Part shown: piece after piece, positions 51,617 through 61,186 of the stretch | Numbering within the stretch: the first letter of the stretch is position 1 | How the letters are laid out: each line of letters begins with the position of its first letter | Assembly (NCBI RefSeq): GCF_016031635.1 | Contig: NZ_JACEGD010000014.1 | Coordinates: 96,003-160,002 of the forward strand | Reading direction: 5' to 3' | Source of the DNA: Bradyrhizobium diversitatis | GTDB lineage: Bacteria > Pseudomonadota > Alphaproteobacteria > Rhizobiales > Xanthobacteraceae | DNA length: 64,000 bases | Made by a program: the position numbers and the translations under genes | Notes under the pieces: model-generated | Told to the model about the DNA's origin: nothing | What the model saw: the letters and a program-made list of their open reading frames with translations, nothing else | Database searches by the model: none

Positions 51617-52897
51617 ATGGATGAGACCATGACCGAAACCGTGCAAACTGCGCCTTTTGCGCCATTCGAGTGGATGCTGTCGGCGCGCTATCTGCGTGCG
51701 CGGCGGAAGGAGGGATTCATCTCGGTCATCGCCGGGTTCTCCTTTCTCGGCATCATGCTCGGCGTTGCGACGCTGATCATCGTGATGGCCGTGATGAACG
51801 GCTTCCGCAAAGAGCTGCTCGACAAGATCCTCGGCCTCAACGGCCACATCCTGGTCCAGCCACTGGAATCGCCGCTGACCGACTGGAAGGACGTCGCCGA
51901 GCGCATCAGCCAGGTCGAGGGCATCCGCCTCGCGGCGCCCGTCGTGGACGGTCAGGCGCTGGCGTCGTCGCCATGGAACGCCTCGGGCGTCCTGGTGCGG
52001 GGCATCCGTTCGGACGATCTCAACAACCTCACCTCGATCGCCAAGAACATCAAGCAGGGCTCGCTCGAAGGCTTCGATGACGGGCAAGGCGTCGCGATCG
52101 GCCGGCGCCTGGCCGACCAGCTGTCGCTGCATGCCGGCGACAGCGTGACGCTGGTGGCGCCGAAGGGCGCGGTCACGCCGATGGGCACGACGCCGCGGAT
52201 CAAGCCGTACAAGATCGTCGCCGTGTTCGAGATCGGCATGTCCGAATACGATCTCGGCTTCGTGTTCATGCCGCTGGCCGAGGCGCAGGCCTATTTCAAC
52301 CGCAGCAACGACGTGACCTCGATTGAGGTGTTCACCACCAACCCCGACAGGATCGGCGCCTTTCGCAAGGCGGTGACGGAGGCGGCGGGTCGGCCGGTAT
52401 TCCTGGTCGACTGGCGGCAGCGCAACTCGACCTTCTTCAATGCGCTCCAGGTCGAGCGCAACGTGATGTTCCTGATCCTGACGATGATCGTGCTTGTCGC
52501 CGCGCTCAACATCGTCTCCGGCCTGATCATGCTGGTGAAGGACAAGGGCAGCGACATCGCGATCCTGCGCACGATGGGCGCCTCGCAGGGCTCGATCATG
52601 CGCATCTTCCTGATCACGGGCGCGTCGATCGGCGTGGTCGGCACGCTGGTCGGCTTCTGCGTTGGCCTCGTGATCTGCCTCAACATCGAATCGATCCGGC
52701 AATTCCTGTCCTGGTTGACCAGCACCGAATTGTTCTCGCCGGAACTCTACTTCCTGTCGAAGCTGCCCGCTGAAATCGACGTCGGCGAGACCACGGCGGT
52801 GGTCGTCATGGCGCTGACGCTGTCGTTCCTGGCGACGCTCTATCCGTCGTGGCGTGCCGCGCGCCTCGATCCCGTCGAAGCGCTGCGGTACGAGTGA
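51617..52897 (+). CDS. lolC: Lipoprotein-releasing ABC transporter permease LolC/E
   Basis: 426 residues, FtsX/MacB-like permease with four transmembrane helices, the first at about residues 38-60 (VIAGFSFLGIMLGVATLIIV), then a large periplasmic domain and three C-terminal helices. It extracts lipoproteins from the inner membrane for LolA. The single permease gene (not separate LolC and LolE) is usual in alphaproteobacteria. lolD follows 7 bases later. Confidence 0.93.
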   Translation: MDETMTETVQTAPFAPFEWMLSARYLRARRKEGFISVIAGFSFLGIMLGVATLIIVMAVMNGFRKELLDKILGLNGHILVQPLESPLTDWKDVAERISQVEGIRLAAPVVDGQALASSPWNASGVLVRGIRSDDLNNLTSIAKNIKQGSLEGFDDGQGVAIGRRLADQLSLHAGDSVTLVAPKGAVTPMGTTPRIKPYKIVAVFEIGMSEYDLGFVFMPLAEAQAYFNRSNDVTSIEVFTTNPDRIGAFRKAVTEAAGRPVFLVDWRQRNSTFFNALQVERNVMFLILTMIVLVAALNIVSGLIMLVKDKGSDIAILRTMGASQGSIMRIFLITGASIGVVGTLVGFCVGLVICLNIESIRQFLSWLTSTELFSPELYFLSKLPAEIDVGETTAVVVMALTLSFLATLYPSWRAARLDPVEALRYE

Positions 52898-52904
52898 GGG
52901 GCTG

Positions 52905-53609
52905 ATGGAGCAGCAGCAGGGGGCGGAAGATGTACCGGTCATTTATCTCCACGAGATAAAACGGCAGTACCTGCAGGGCGAGGTGCCGCTGACGATCCTC
53001 GACGGCGCCAATCTGGCGCTGTGGGCAGGCCAGTCCGTTGCGCTGGTGGCGCCGTCGGGCTCGGGCAAGTCGACGCTGCTGCATATCGCGGGGCTGCTCG
53101 AAGCGCCCGATTCCGGCGAGGTCTATGTCTCGGGCGCGCCGACCTCGCAGCTGCCCGACATCGAGCGCACGCAGCTTCGCCGCACCGACATCGGCTTCGT
53201 CTACCAGTCGCACCGGCTGCTGCCGGAATTCTCGGCGCTCGAGAACGTCATGCTGCCGCAGATGATCCGCGGCCTGAAGAAATCCGAGAGCGTCAAGCGC
53301 GCCAAGGAGATCCTGGGCTATCTCGGCCTCGGCGACCGCATCACCCACCGCCCGGCCGAACTGTCCGGCGGCGAGCAGCAGCGTGTTGCGATCGCCCGTG
53401 CGGTCGCCAACGCGCCGCGCGTGCTGTTCGCGGACGAGCCGACCGGCAATCTCGACCCGCACACGGCGGATCACGTGTTTCAGGCGCTGATGCAGCTGGT
53501 GAAGGCGACGCGGGTGTCGATGCTGATCGCGACCCACAACATGGAGCTCGCCGGCCGCATGGACCGGCGAGTCTCGCTCTCGAATGGCCAGGTGGTCGAG
53601 CTCGACTAG
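52905..53609 (+). CDS. lolD: Lipoprotein-releasing ABC transporter ATPase LolD
   Basis: 234 residues, MacB/LolD type. Walker A APSGSGKSTLL, Q-loop FVYQSHRLLPEF, signature ELSGGEQQRVAIARAVA and Walker B VLFADEPTGNLDP are all present. ATG 52905 is used; an open frame continues upstream to 52854 inside lolC. Its stop runs directly into a 35-bp repeat. Confidence 0.94.
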   Translation: MEQQQGAEDVPVIYLHEIKRQYLQGEVPLTILDGANLALWAGQSVALVAPSGSGKSTLLHIAGLLEAPDSGEVYVSGAPTSQLPDIERTQLRRTDIGFVYQSHRLLPEFSALENVMLPQMIRGLKKSESVKRAKEILGYLGLGDRITHRPAELSGGEQQRVAIARAVANAPRVLFADEPTGNLDPHTADHVFQALMQLVKATRVSMLIATHNMELAGRMDRRVSLSNGQVVELD

Positions 53610-53643
53610 CAAAACTGCGAAAACAACCCCATGCACAGTAGCC
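53609..53643 (+). repeat. 35-bp repeat 3' of lolD
   Basis: Reads GCAAAACTGCG, then AAAACAACCCCATGCACAG, then TAGCC. It matches the copy at 40062-40096 at 33 of 35 positions and begins on the last base of the lolD stop codon. Perhaps a processing, pausing or terminator-like signal. Confidence 0.75.
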
Positions 53644-53703
53644 AAGTGCTTGGCGGGACTGATGAAAAGAATCGGCGACGGCGCTCGGCCGCCGCCCCAG
53701 GGC

Positions 53704-54783
53704 TCAAGGGCGGATCACGGTCATTTTGAACGGTCCGCCATTGGCCGCGGCGTGTTCTACCGCTTCATTCGCGTGGTCGAGGTCGAAGGCCGTCGCCTGA
53801 TACTCCTCAAGCCTGAGCTGCCCCGCGCGTACCATCGCGATCAGGCGGCTCGCCGCATCCGGCGGGTACATCCAGACGCCGTGGATGCTGATGCAGTTGC
53901 GCATGATCCAGGGGTAGGGCAGCTCGAGGCCCGCGCCGCCCGCCATGCCGACGCCGCCCATCAGCACGACGCGGCCGTAAGCGCGCACCGTCATGACTGC
54001 CGCCCGCACGACGGTCGGGCTCACCGAAGGCGGCATGATGTCGAACACGCAGTCGATCGGGCCCGGCGCGGCGCGCCTCATGCTCTCGCGGTCGTCGTCC
54101 TCGTTACCAGTGAGCCTGACCGGCTTCACGCGGTCGCCGAAGCGGCGGACGAGGTCGTCGAGGATCTTTTCGTTGCGGCCCGGCGCCACCACGCAGGCCG
54201 CGCCCATCGCCAGCGCAACGGATACCGCAGCGCTGCCGAAATTGCCGGTGGCGCCGCTCACCAGCACCGTCTCGCCAGGCCGAAGATCTGCGGCGAGGAA
54301 GCCGCCATAGGGCACCAGCAGCGTGCCCAGCGCGCACCAGCGCGTCGCTTCCTCCGACGTGATCGCGCCGAGGCGTTTGACGTTCTCGGTCGGCAGGCGC
54401 ATCTGGTCGGCGAAGGAGCCATGGCGAAAGTGCTTTTGCAGCAGCATGCCGCCGGGCCCGGCGGCGGTGAGGCCTTGCAGTGCGATATCGGGCGCAACGC
54501 AGTCGTCGCGCGAGCGCACCGTCGGGTCGCAGAACACCCAGTCGCCGACCGCAAGCCTGGTCGCGTCCGGACCGATCGCGCGGACCCGGCCGATGCCGCC
54601 GGGGCCCGGGACGATCGGCAGGTCGAGCGCATAATTGCGCGTCCCGTCGAGGACCTCGTTCATGTAGGACAGCACGCGCGTGGCGACGACGTCGACGATC
54701 ACCTCGCCGGTGCCGATGGTTGGGTCCGGAACGTCCTCGATCACGAGCGGCGATCCAAAGGATTTGAGCACGGCAGCTTTCAT
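53704..54783 (-). CDS. Medium-chain (zinc-type) dehydrogenase/quinone oxidoreductase
   Basis: 359 residues. Residues 1-25 (MKAAVLKSFGSPLVIEDV) are typical of the MDR superfamily, with the cofactor motif VSGATGNFGSAAVSVALAMG. The catalytic zinc ligands are not clearly present, so a quinone-reductase-like activity is as likely as alcohol dehydrogenase. ATG 54783 was chosen; the open frame extends much further upstream without support. Divergent from the XRE regulator. Confidence 0.85.
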   Translation of the reverse strand: MKAAVLKSFGSPLVIEDVPDPTIGTGEVIVDVVATRVLSYMNEVLDGTRNYALDLPIVPGPGGIGRVRAIGPDATRLAVGDWVFCDPTVRSRDDCVAPDIALQGLTAAGPGGMLLQKHFRHGSFADQMRLPTENVKRLGAITSEEATRWCALGTLLVPYGGFLAADLRPGETVLVSGATGNFGSAAVSVALAMGAACVVAPGRNEKILDDLVRRFGDRVKPVRLTGNEDDDRESMRRAAPGPIDCVFDIMPPSVSPTVVRAAVMTVRAYGRVVLMGGVGMAGGAGLELPYPWIMRNCISIHGVWMYPPDAASRLIAMVRAGQLRLEEYQATAFDLDHANEAVEHAAANGGPFKMTVIRP

Positions 54784-54891
54784 GATGTTCACCTCAAGGT
54801 CGGGTAAAGCCCTATGCGCTGCCTTGGAGAGGACAGGAAGGCCTGGTATTATCCTAGTATTCGTTGGGCCCTCCATTGCAGGACACGCGTC

Positions 54892-55665
54892 ATGGCCGAT
54901 CCACGCCGGATTGAATTCGGCGATTTCCTGAGATCCCGCCGCGAAAAGCTGTCGCCGAAGACCGTCGGGCTTCCGATGGGCCGGCGCCGGCGTACCGCGG
55001 GGCTGCGCCGCGAGGAGGTTGCGCAGCTCGCCGGCATCGGCGTCGACTGGTACATCCGCCTCGAGCAGGGCCGCACGGTCAGCCCGTCCGTGACCACGAT
55101 CGACGCACTGGCCCGCGCGCTGCGCCTCAGCAAGACCGAGCACGCGCACCTGAGGGCGCTTGCGCGCGACGGCGACAAGCGCCCGTTCACGCGCGAAATC
55201 GTGCCGCCGCCGATCCGGCGGATGATCGAGAGCCTGCACCAGCCGGCCTACATCACCGGGCGGCGCTGGGACGTGTTGGCCTGGAACGAGGCGGCCGAGG
55301 ACGTCTTCGGCTTCGGGCGATTGCCGGAGCAGGATCGCAACACGCTGCTCCTCATGATGACCAACAAGCAGACGCGAAGATCCTACGGCGCCGGCTGGGC
55401 GGATGTCGCCAGGGCCATGGTGGCGATGTTTCGCGCGACCCACGACGTCTGGGCCGGCGATCCCGCCTTCACGGAGTTGCTCACGCGGCTGCGCCAGGGC
55501 AGTCCGGAATTCGTCAAATGGTGGGAAGCACACGATATCCGCAGCACCATCTCGGGCCGCAAGACCATGAACCATCCGACCAAAGGTGTGCTGCACTTCG
55601 AGCACACCAGCTTCCAGGCCAACGACGATCCCGCGCTGAAGCTCGTGATCTATACGCCGGTGTAG
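54892..55665 (+). CDS. XRE-family regulator with MmyB-like ligand domain
   Basis: 257 residues. N-terminal HTH (GDFLRSRREKLSPKTVGLP, then LRREEVAQLAGIGVDWYIRL) and a C-terminal MmyB-type PAS-like domain with ITGRRWDVLAWNEAAEDVFG. Such regulators typically sit next to and control a dehydrogenase gene, as here with the divergent MDR gene 108 bases away. A partial repeat GGTATTATCCTAGTATT in the spacer is a possible site. ATG 54892 fits the family start. Confidence 0.9.
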   Translation: MADPRRIEFGDFLRSRREKLSPKTVGLPMGRRRRTAGLRREEVAQLAGIGVDWYIRLEQGRTVSPSVTTIDALARALRLSKTEHAHLRALARDGDKRPFTREIVPPPIRRMIESLHQPAYITGRRWDVLAWNEAAEDVFGFGRLPEQDRNTLLLMMTNKQTRRSYGAGWADVARAMVAMFRATHDVWAGDPAFTELLTRLRQGSPEFVKWWEAHDIRSTISGRKTMNHPTKGVLHFEHTSFQANDDPALKLVIYTPV

Positions 55666-55932
55666 GACGGACACCGATTCAATAGAGCGTCTGTCTTCGA
55701 AGCCATTCAGGCTTTCGAATACGACCGCTGCAGATCTTGTTCCGAGCGCAATGAAGCGCCTTCAGCCCGATCCCAAGGGGCCGGGGAACCCAAATGTCAC
55801 CGGAGGGTTATTTGGTCGGTCAATCGACATCGACGTCAGGTCGGGCTGCCCCGATCGAATTGAAGTGCGCAACGCGGAATACCGTTTCATCAGCCTATTG
55901 AGTGGAGGCAGGGAAGTGTCCGGGGAAGACCG

Positions 55933-58900
55933 ATGACGACAGCGACCGGGCTGCCGTCGGCCGACCGCAATGCCGTCTTAGCTACCCTCGGCGACTACAT
56001 TCGAGAGATCGGCAACCCCGACGATCTCGCCTATGCCGCGGCTGAGCTGCTTGGCCGCAGCCTCAATGTCAGCCGGGCAGGTTACGGCACGGTCGATACC
56101 TCCGCCGAAACCATCACGATCGCTCGCGACTGGAACGCTCCCGGGATCTCGAGCCTGGCCGGCGTGCTGCGCTTTCGCGACTATGGCAGTTACATCGAAG
56201 ACTTGAAGCGGGGCGAAACGGTCGTCTGCGCCGATGCCGAGAAAGACCCTCGCGTCGGCGATCGTGCCCGTGCTCTCGAGGCGATCTCTGCACGTGCACT
56301 CGTCAACATGCCGATCTCGGAGCCCGACGGGGTTGTGGCGCTGTTGTACCTCAACAATGCCGCGCCGCGCGAATGGAGCCCTGATGAGCTGGACCTCATC
56401 CGCGATGTCGCCGAGCGCACGCGCACTGCGGTCGAACGCCGCCGTGCGGAAACGGCCGTGCGCGAAAACGAAGCCCGGCTGCTCTTCCTGGACGCCCTCA
56501 ACAAGGAGACGGCCAAGGTCGGCGATGCCGATGGCGTGATGGCGGTGACGACGCGGATGGTCGGTGAGCATCTCCGCGTCTCGAACTGCGCCTATGCCGA
56601 CATGGATCCTGATCAGGACGGCTTCACCATACGCGGGGACTGGGCAGCCCCCGGCGCGATGCACATCCTGGGGCACTATAGCCTTGCCGACTTCGGTGAG
56701 AAGGCGGTGCGAGAGCTGAGCGCCGGCAGGCCCCTTGTCATCAACGACAATCGGAAGGAGATCGCGCCGGAGGAAGCCGCCGCTTTCCAGCGCATCGGCA
56801 TAGGTTCGACCATTTGCATGCCCTGGGTGAAGGAAGGGCGACTGACGGCCTTGATGGCGATACATCACCGGGGCCCGCATCTCTGGACGCCGCGAGAGCT
56901 TGCCTTGCTCACCGAGGTGACGGAGCGATCGTGGGCGCACATCGAGCGCGTCCGATCGGAGCAGGCAGCCCGGGAATCTGCCGAACGGCTGGTCCTCGCC
57001 AACAAGGCGGCGGGCATCGGCACCTGGGACTACGATCCGGTCAACGACATTCTCCGATGGGACAGCCGCTGCAAGGAGGTGTTCGGCCTCCCACCTGACG
57101 CCGATGTCAGCTATGAAGGATCATTCCTCAGGGGCATTCATCCCGAGGACCGGCAGCGCGCCCATGAGGCTGTATCGGCCGCCCTGAAACCTCCTTCTCC
57201 GGCGAGCTACAACATCGAATACCGAACCGTCGGGATCGAGGACGGCGTCGAGCGCTGGATCGCCGCAACTGGCCACGCAATTTTTTCCAACGGCGAGGCT
57301 ACCCGCTTCATCGGGACCGTGCTGGATATCTCCGCGCAGAAGAAAACGGAACGTCATCTCAGGATACTCAACGATACAGGGGCATCGGTTGCCCGCGAAC
57401 GCGATCTCGAGAAGATCGTTCAGATCGTGACGGATGCCGGCGTCGAGCTGACCGGCGCGCAATTCGGAGCCTTTTTCTACAACGTCGTGGCGGCGGACGG
57501 CGACAGCTACATGCTGTATGCGTTGTCCGGCGCGCCGCGATCCGCTTTCGAGAACTTTCCGATGCCGCGCAATACGGCCGTGTTCGAGCCGACGTTCAAG
57601 GGGACCGGCGTGGTGCGGTCGGAAGACATTCTGCAGGACCCGCGCTATGGCAACAACGCGCCGCGCAAAGGCATGCCCCAGGGGCATCTACCGGTCCGCT
57701 CCTACCTGGCGGTCCCCGTGATCTCGCGCAGCGGCGAAGTACTCGGTGGGCTCTTCTTCGGTCATGCGGAGGTAGGTCAATTCCACGAAGAGCATGAGGC
57801 CGCATTGCTAGGCATTGCCGGTCATGCCGCTACGGCCATCGACAACGCCCGGCTCTTGACCAGGCTCGAGGCGCTCAATGCCGAGCTTGAGCAGCGTGTC
57901 GCCGATGAGATCGGCGAGCGCATGAAGGCCGAGGAGCAATTGCGGCAATCGCAGAAGATGGAAGCCGTCGGGCAATTGACGGGAGGCATCGCCCACGACT
58001 TCAACAACATGCTGGCCGTGATACTGGGTAGCCTGAATCTTGCAAAGCGGCGGCTCAGCAAGGGCGAGGTCAACGTTGACCGCTTCCTCGAGGGTGCCAT
58101 CGACGGCGCAAACCGTGCGGCGACCTTGACACAAAGGCTGCTCGCGTTCTCGCGTCAGCAGCCTCTTGCGCCGGAGGTCCTGGACATCAACAGGATGGTC
58201 GGCGAGATGAGCGAGTTGCTCGAGCGATCGCTTGGCGAACTGGTCCACCTTGAAACGGTCCTCGCTGCGGGTCTCTGGCGTGTCAAGGCCGACCCCGCCC
58301 AGCTGGAAAGCGCGGTCATCAATCTCGCAGTGAATGCGCGCGACGCGATGCCGAAAGGCGGCAGGCTGACGATCGAAACCAGCAACGCGTCGATAGATCG
58401 AAAATATGCCCGCGAATATGCACTGGCGCCCGGGCAGTATGTTCTCATTGCCGTGACGGACAACGGCACGGGAATTCCGGAGGACATGCTGGGAAAGGTC
58501 TTCGATCCGTTTTTCACGACCAAGGTCGTGGGCAAGGGCACCGGCCTTGGACTTAGTCAGGTCTACGGCTTCGTGCGGCAGTCGGGCGGCCATGTCAAAA
58601 TTTACTCGGAAGTCGACGTTGGCACGACCGTGAAGATCTACCTTCCACGTTTTATCGGCGAGGAGGCAATCCCGGACTCGTCGCGCGGGGTCATCCATCC
58701 CGGCGCAAGCCATCAGAACGAGACGATTCTCGTCGTGGAAGACGACGAGCGCGTTCGCAGCATTTCATCCGAAAGCCTGCGCGAGCTCGGCTATACCGTC
58801 ATCGAAGCTGCGAGCGCCATGGAGGCGATCAGGACGATCGAAAACGGCACCGTTCCGGATCTGCTGTTTACGGATGTCGTCATGCCCGAGATGACCGGCG

Positions 58901-59082
58901 CTGAACTCGCGGCACAATTGTCGAAACGACATCCCGGCCTGAAGGTGTTGTTTACCACCGGCTACACGCGCAATGCGATCGTTCACAACGGCATGCTCGA
59001 CGCCGGCAAGCATCTGTTGTCGAAGCCCTTCGCGATCGAAGACCTGGCCGCCAAAATTCGCAATCTGCTCGACGAGTGTTGA
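55933..59082 (+). CDS. Hybrid sensor histidine kinase (GAF-GAF-PAS-GAF-HisKA-HATPase-REC)
   Basis: 1049 residues, cytoplasmic (no transmembrane segments). Two GAF domains (about 20-170 and 195-340), a PAS/PAC domain (about 355-465, GIGTWDYDPVNDILRWDS), a third GAF (about 480-640), HisKA with phosphoacceptor H688 (GGIAHDFNNMLAVILGS), HATPase with DNGTGIPEDMLGKVFDPFFT and GTGLGLSQVYGF, and a C-terminal REC domain with D981 (LLFTDVVMPEMTG). No response-regulator gene is adjacent. The signal is unknown. Confidence 0.93.
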   Translation: MTTATGLPSADRNAVLATLGDYIREIGNPDDLAYAAAELLGRSLNVSRAGYGTVDTSAETITIARDWNAPGISSLAGVLRFRDYGSYIEDLKRGETVVCADAEKDPRVGDRARALEAISARALVNMPISEPDGVVALLYLNNAAPREWSPDELDLIRDVAERTRTAVERRRAETAVRENEARLLFLDALNKETAKVGDADGVMAVTTRMVGEHLRVSNCAYADMDPDQDGFTIRGDWAAPGAMHILGHYSLADFGEKAVRELSAGRPLVINDNRKEIAPEEAAAFQRIGIGSTICMPWVKEGRLTALMAIHHRGPHLWTPRELALLTEVTERSWAHIERVRSEQAARESAERLVLANKAAGIGTWDYDPVNDILRWDSRCKEVFGLPPDADVSYEGSFLRGIHPEDRQRAHEAVSAALKPPSPASYNIEYRTVGIEDGVERWIAATGHAIFSNGEATRFIGTVLDISAQKKTERHLRILNDTGASVARERDLEKIVQIVTDAGVELTGAQFGAFFYNVVAADGDSYMLYALSGAPRSAFENFPMPRNTAVFEPTFKGTGVVRSEDILQDPRYGNNAPRKGMPQGHLPVRSYLAVPVISRSGEVLGGLFFGHAEVGQFHEEHEAALLGIAGHAATAIDNARLLTRLEALNAELEQRVADEIGERMKAEEQLRQSQKMEAVGQLTGGIAHDFNNMLAVILGSLNLAKRRLSKGEVNVDRFLEGAIDGANRAATLTQRLLAFSRQQPLAPEVLDINRMVGEMSELLERSLGELVHLETVLAAGLWRVKADPAQLESAVINLAVNARDAMPKGGRLTIETSNASIDRKYAREYALAPGQYVLIAVTDNGTGIPEDMLGKVFDPFFTTKVVGKGTGLGLSQVYGFVRQSGGHVKIYSEVDVGTTVKIYLPRFIGEEAIPDSSRGVIHPGASHQNETILVVEDDERVRSISSESLRELGYTVIEAASAMEAIRTIENGTVPDLLFTDVVMPEMTGAELAAQLSKRHPGLKVLFTTGYTRNAIVHNGMLDAGKHLLSKPFAIEDLAAKIRNLLDEC

Positions 59083-59159
59083 GCACGTTGCCGCAGGGTG
59101 TTCACGTCTCCCGCGAGCGGGAGAGGGAGTGCACCTCCGTCGTTGCCGACGCGCGTTGA

Positions 59160-60566
59160 TCACGTCAGTCGATCGATGATCTGAAGGAGCCGATCGCAGG
59201 ACGCCTCGATCTTCTTAGGAGGAGACATTGCGACACCGAGCAACAGTCCTGGGCGCGCTGTGTCCTTCGACGCAGACCAGAGCGATAGCGGCGTAGGCGC
59301 GAGGCCAAGCGGTGCCGCTTCCCTGGCGATGGCCAGATCGGGTGCTCCCTCCGGCAACCGCAGGACCGCCGCCAATCCGGCAATCGCAACGTTGGCAGTG
59401 CGCGGGCGCAGGTATTTCAGCAAGCCATCGGCCTGTGCTGCGTAGACCCGTTTCGTGCGCCGAAGATGCCGCAGATAATGGCCGTCGCTGATGAAATCGG
59501 CCAGCGCGAGCTGCACCGCAGGTCCGGGCGCAGGCGCGAGGCACGCCGCAACTTCGGCAAATCGCGCCGCCAGAGCGGCGGGTGCAACCACAAAGCCCAG
59601 TCGCAGCGCAGGCGTCACGGTCTTGCTGAAAGAGCCGATGTAGATGACGCGGCCGGCGCGGTCGTGCGAGGCGAGTGCCGGTGTCGCCCGGCCCTTGAGC
59701 TGAAGCTCGCTCAGATAGTCATCCTCGATCACCCACGCCTTGCTTCGCGTGGCCCAGTCGAGCAGGCGTGAGCGTCTTGCCAGCGACAATGTCGCTCCGA
59801 GCGGCGCCTGCTGCCCTGGCGTCACGACCACCAGTGCCGCATCAGGAGCATGCTTCAGGCCGAAATCGACATCGATGCCGTCGGCGTCAACGGGGATCGG
59901 CACGATCGATGTTCGCGCGAGCTTGAGGCCGTGCCGGGTGAATGGAAAGCCCGGATCCTCCATCCAGGCCTTCTTCTGCTCGAGGCCGAGGACGCGGAGC
60001 GTCAGGCCAAGGCCGCCGCTGAAACCGCCGGTGATGATGATGTGGGAGGGCCCGCATTCGATCCCGCGCGCCAGCGCAAGGTAGGCCGCGATCTCGCGCC
60101 GCAACGCCGGCTCACCGCGCGGATCAGGATAGATCGCCGGCGCGCTCATCTCTATGCGGACCGCCTGCGCGCGCATCCGCGCCAGCAACGTCGCAGGAAG
60201 GGTCTCCCGCGCAGGCACGCCCATCTGGAAGATCGCCGGCCCGGCCGTGAGCTCCTGGTACATCTCCATGAACGAGCCTGGGGCCGGCGCCTTGTCCCGC
60301 CGCACCGGAAAGCGTGGCCGGTCCGCGACATGTGTTCCAGTCGCGCGCCTTGCGACGATCAGTTGGGCGGATGAGAGCTTTTCGTACGCGACTCGCACGG
60401 TGCCGCGCGCGACGCCGAGCTGGGCGGCCAGATCCTGCCAGGAGGGCAAGCGCGCGCCCGGGGCGAGCACGCCGCTCTCGATGGCGGCCCTGATTCCCCT
60501 GTGGATCTGCTCGGCCAACGGCGTCTTCGCAGATCGATCCAGCTCCAGGCGCAGCGGCTTGGTCAT
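59160..60566 (-). CDS. MocR/PdxR-type transcriptional regulator (GntR-HTH plus aminotransferase domain)
   Basis: 468 residues. N-terminal GntR winged helix (LAEQIHRGIRAAIESGVLAP, then LPSWQDLAAQLGVARGTVRV) and a fold-type I PLP-dependent aminotransferase-like domain from about residue 110, with the PLP lysine in GSFSKTVTPALRLGFVV. ATG 60566 starts at the family N-terminus; an upstream frame reaches 60629. It faces away from the AhpD-like gene at 60683 and is likely to regulate that pair or PLP metabolism. Confidence 0.9.
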   Translation of the reverse strand: MTKPLRLELDRSAKTPLAEQIHRGIRAAIESGVLAPGARLPSWQDLAAQLGVARGTVRVAYEKLSSAQLIVARRATGTHVADRPRFPVRRDKAPAPGSFMEMYQELTAGPAIFQMGVPARETLPATLLARMRAQAVRIEMSAPAIYPDPRGEPALRREIAAYLALARGIECGPSHIIITGGFSGGLGLTLRVLGLEQKKAWMEDPGFPFTRHGLKLARTSIVPIPVDADGIDVDFGLKHAPDAALVVVTPGQQAPLGATLSLARRSRLLDWATRSKAWVIEDDYLSELQLKGRATPALASHDRAGRVIYIGSFSKTVTPALRLGFVVAPAALAARFAEVAACLAPAPGPAVQLALADFISDGHYLRHLRRTKRVYAAQADGLLKYLRPRTANVAIAGLAAVLRLPEGAPDLAIAREAAPLGLAPTPLSLWSASKDTARPGLLLGVAMSPPKKIEASCDRLLQIIDRLT

Positions 60567-60682
60567 GCCTGCATGGTACACGATTTTTGCGCATTCTTGG
60601 TACTTTTTCGTAGACCAGAGCAGGGACACCTAAGGGGGGTAACGGGGAGTGTTCATCCCTCCGATCATCAAGGAGCAAGCAG

Positions 60683-61144
60683 ATGAGTGAACGTCTCGAC
60701 TACAACCACGTTGCACCGGCAGGCGCGAAGGCGCTGGGTGTTGTCTACGGCTATGTCATGCAAAGCGGGCTTCCCGCGACGCTGGTCACCCTGGTCTATC
60801 TCCGCGTGTCGCAGATCAACAACTGCGCCTATTGCCTCGACATGCATACGCGCGACCTGCTCAAGGCCGGCGTGAAGACCGAAAAGCTCGCGCTGGTCCA
60901 GGCGTGGGCGGAGGCCGGCAATCTCTTCGACGAACGCGAGCGCGCCGCCCTCGCATGGGCCGAGACGGTCACCCGCGTCGCCGAGACCAACGTTCCGGAT
61001 GATGCCTATCGAGCCGCCCGCAAGATCTTCAATGAGCGCGAGCTCGTCGATCTCACGATCGCGATCAGCCTGATGAATGCGTACAATCGCATGTCGATCA
61101 GCTTCCGGAAAACGCCGCAGGCCGTGCTCGAGCGTGCCGCCTGA
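60683..61144 (+). CDS. Carboxymuconolactone decarboxylase/AhpD-family protein
   Basis: 153 residues, AhpD-like helical fold. The active-site motif is NCAYCLDMHTRDLLKAG, with CxxC and a following His, as in alkylhydroperoxidases. It probably reduces peroxides or acts on a related substrate. Starts after a good GAGCAAG site and is followed 42 bases later by the HD-domain gene. Confidence 0.88.
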   Translation: MSERLDYNHVAPAGAKALGVVYGYVMQSGLPATLVTLVYLRVSQINNCAYCLDMHTRDLLKAGVKTEKLALVQAWAEAGNLFDERERAALAWAETVTRVAETNVPDDAYRAARKIFNERELVDLTIAISLMNAYNRMSISFRKTPQAVLERAA

Positions 61145-61186
61145 CGGCGAATGGCATCAGCCGAAACAGAAAGCAGGAGCCTGAAA

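Noticed and set aside
53704..55674. A 656-residue minus-strand frame as one protein
   Set aside because: Only the C-terminal 359 residues are the MDR enzyme. The upstream part is antisense to the XRE gene and lacks a start signal.
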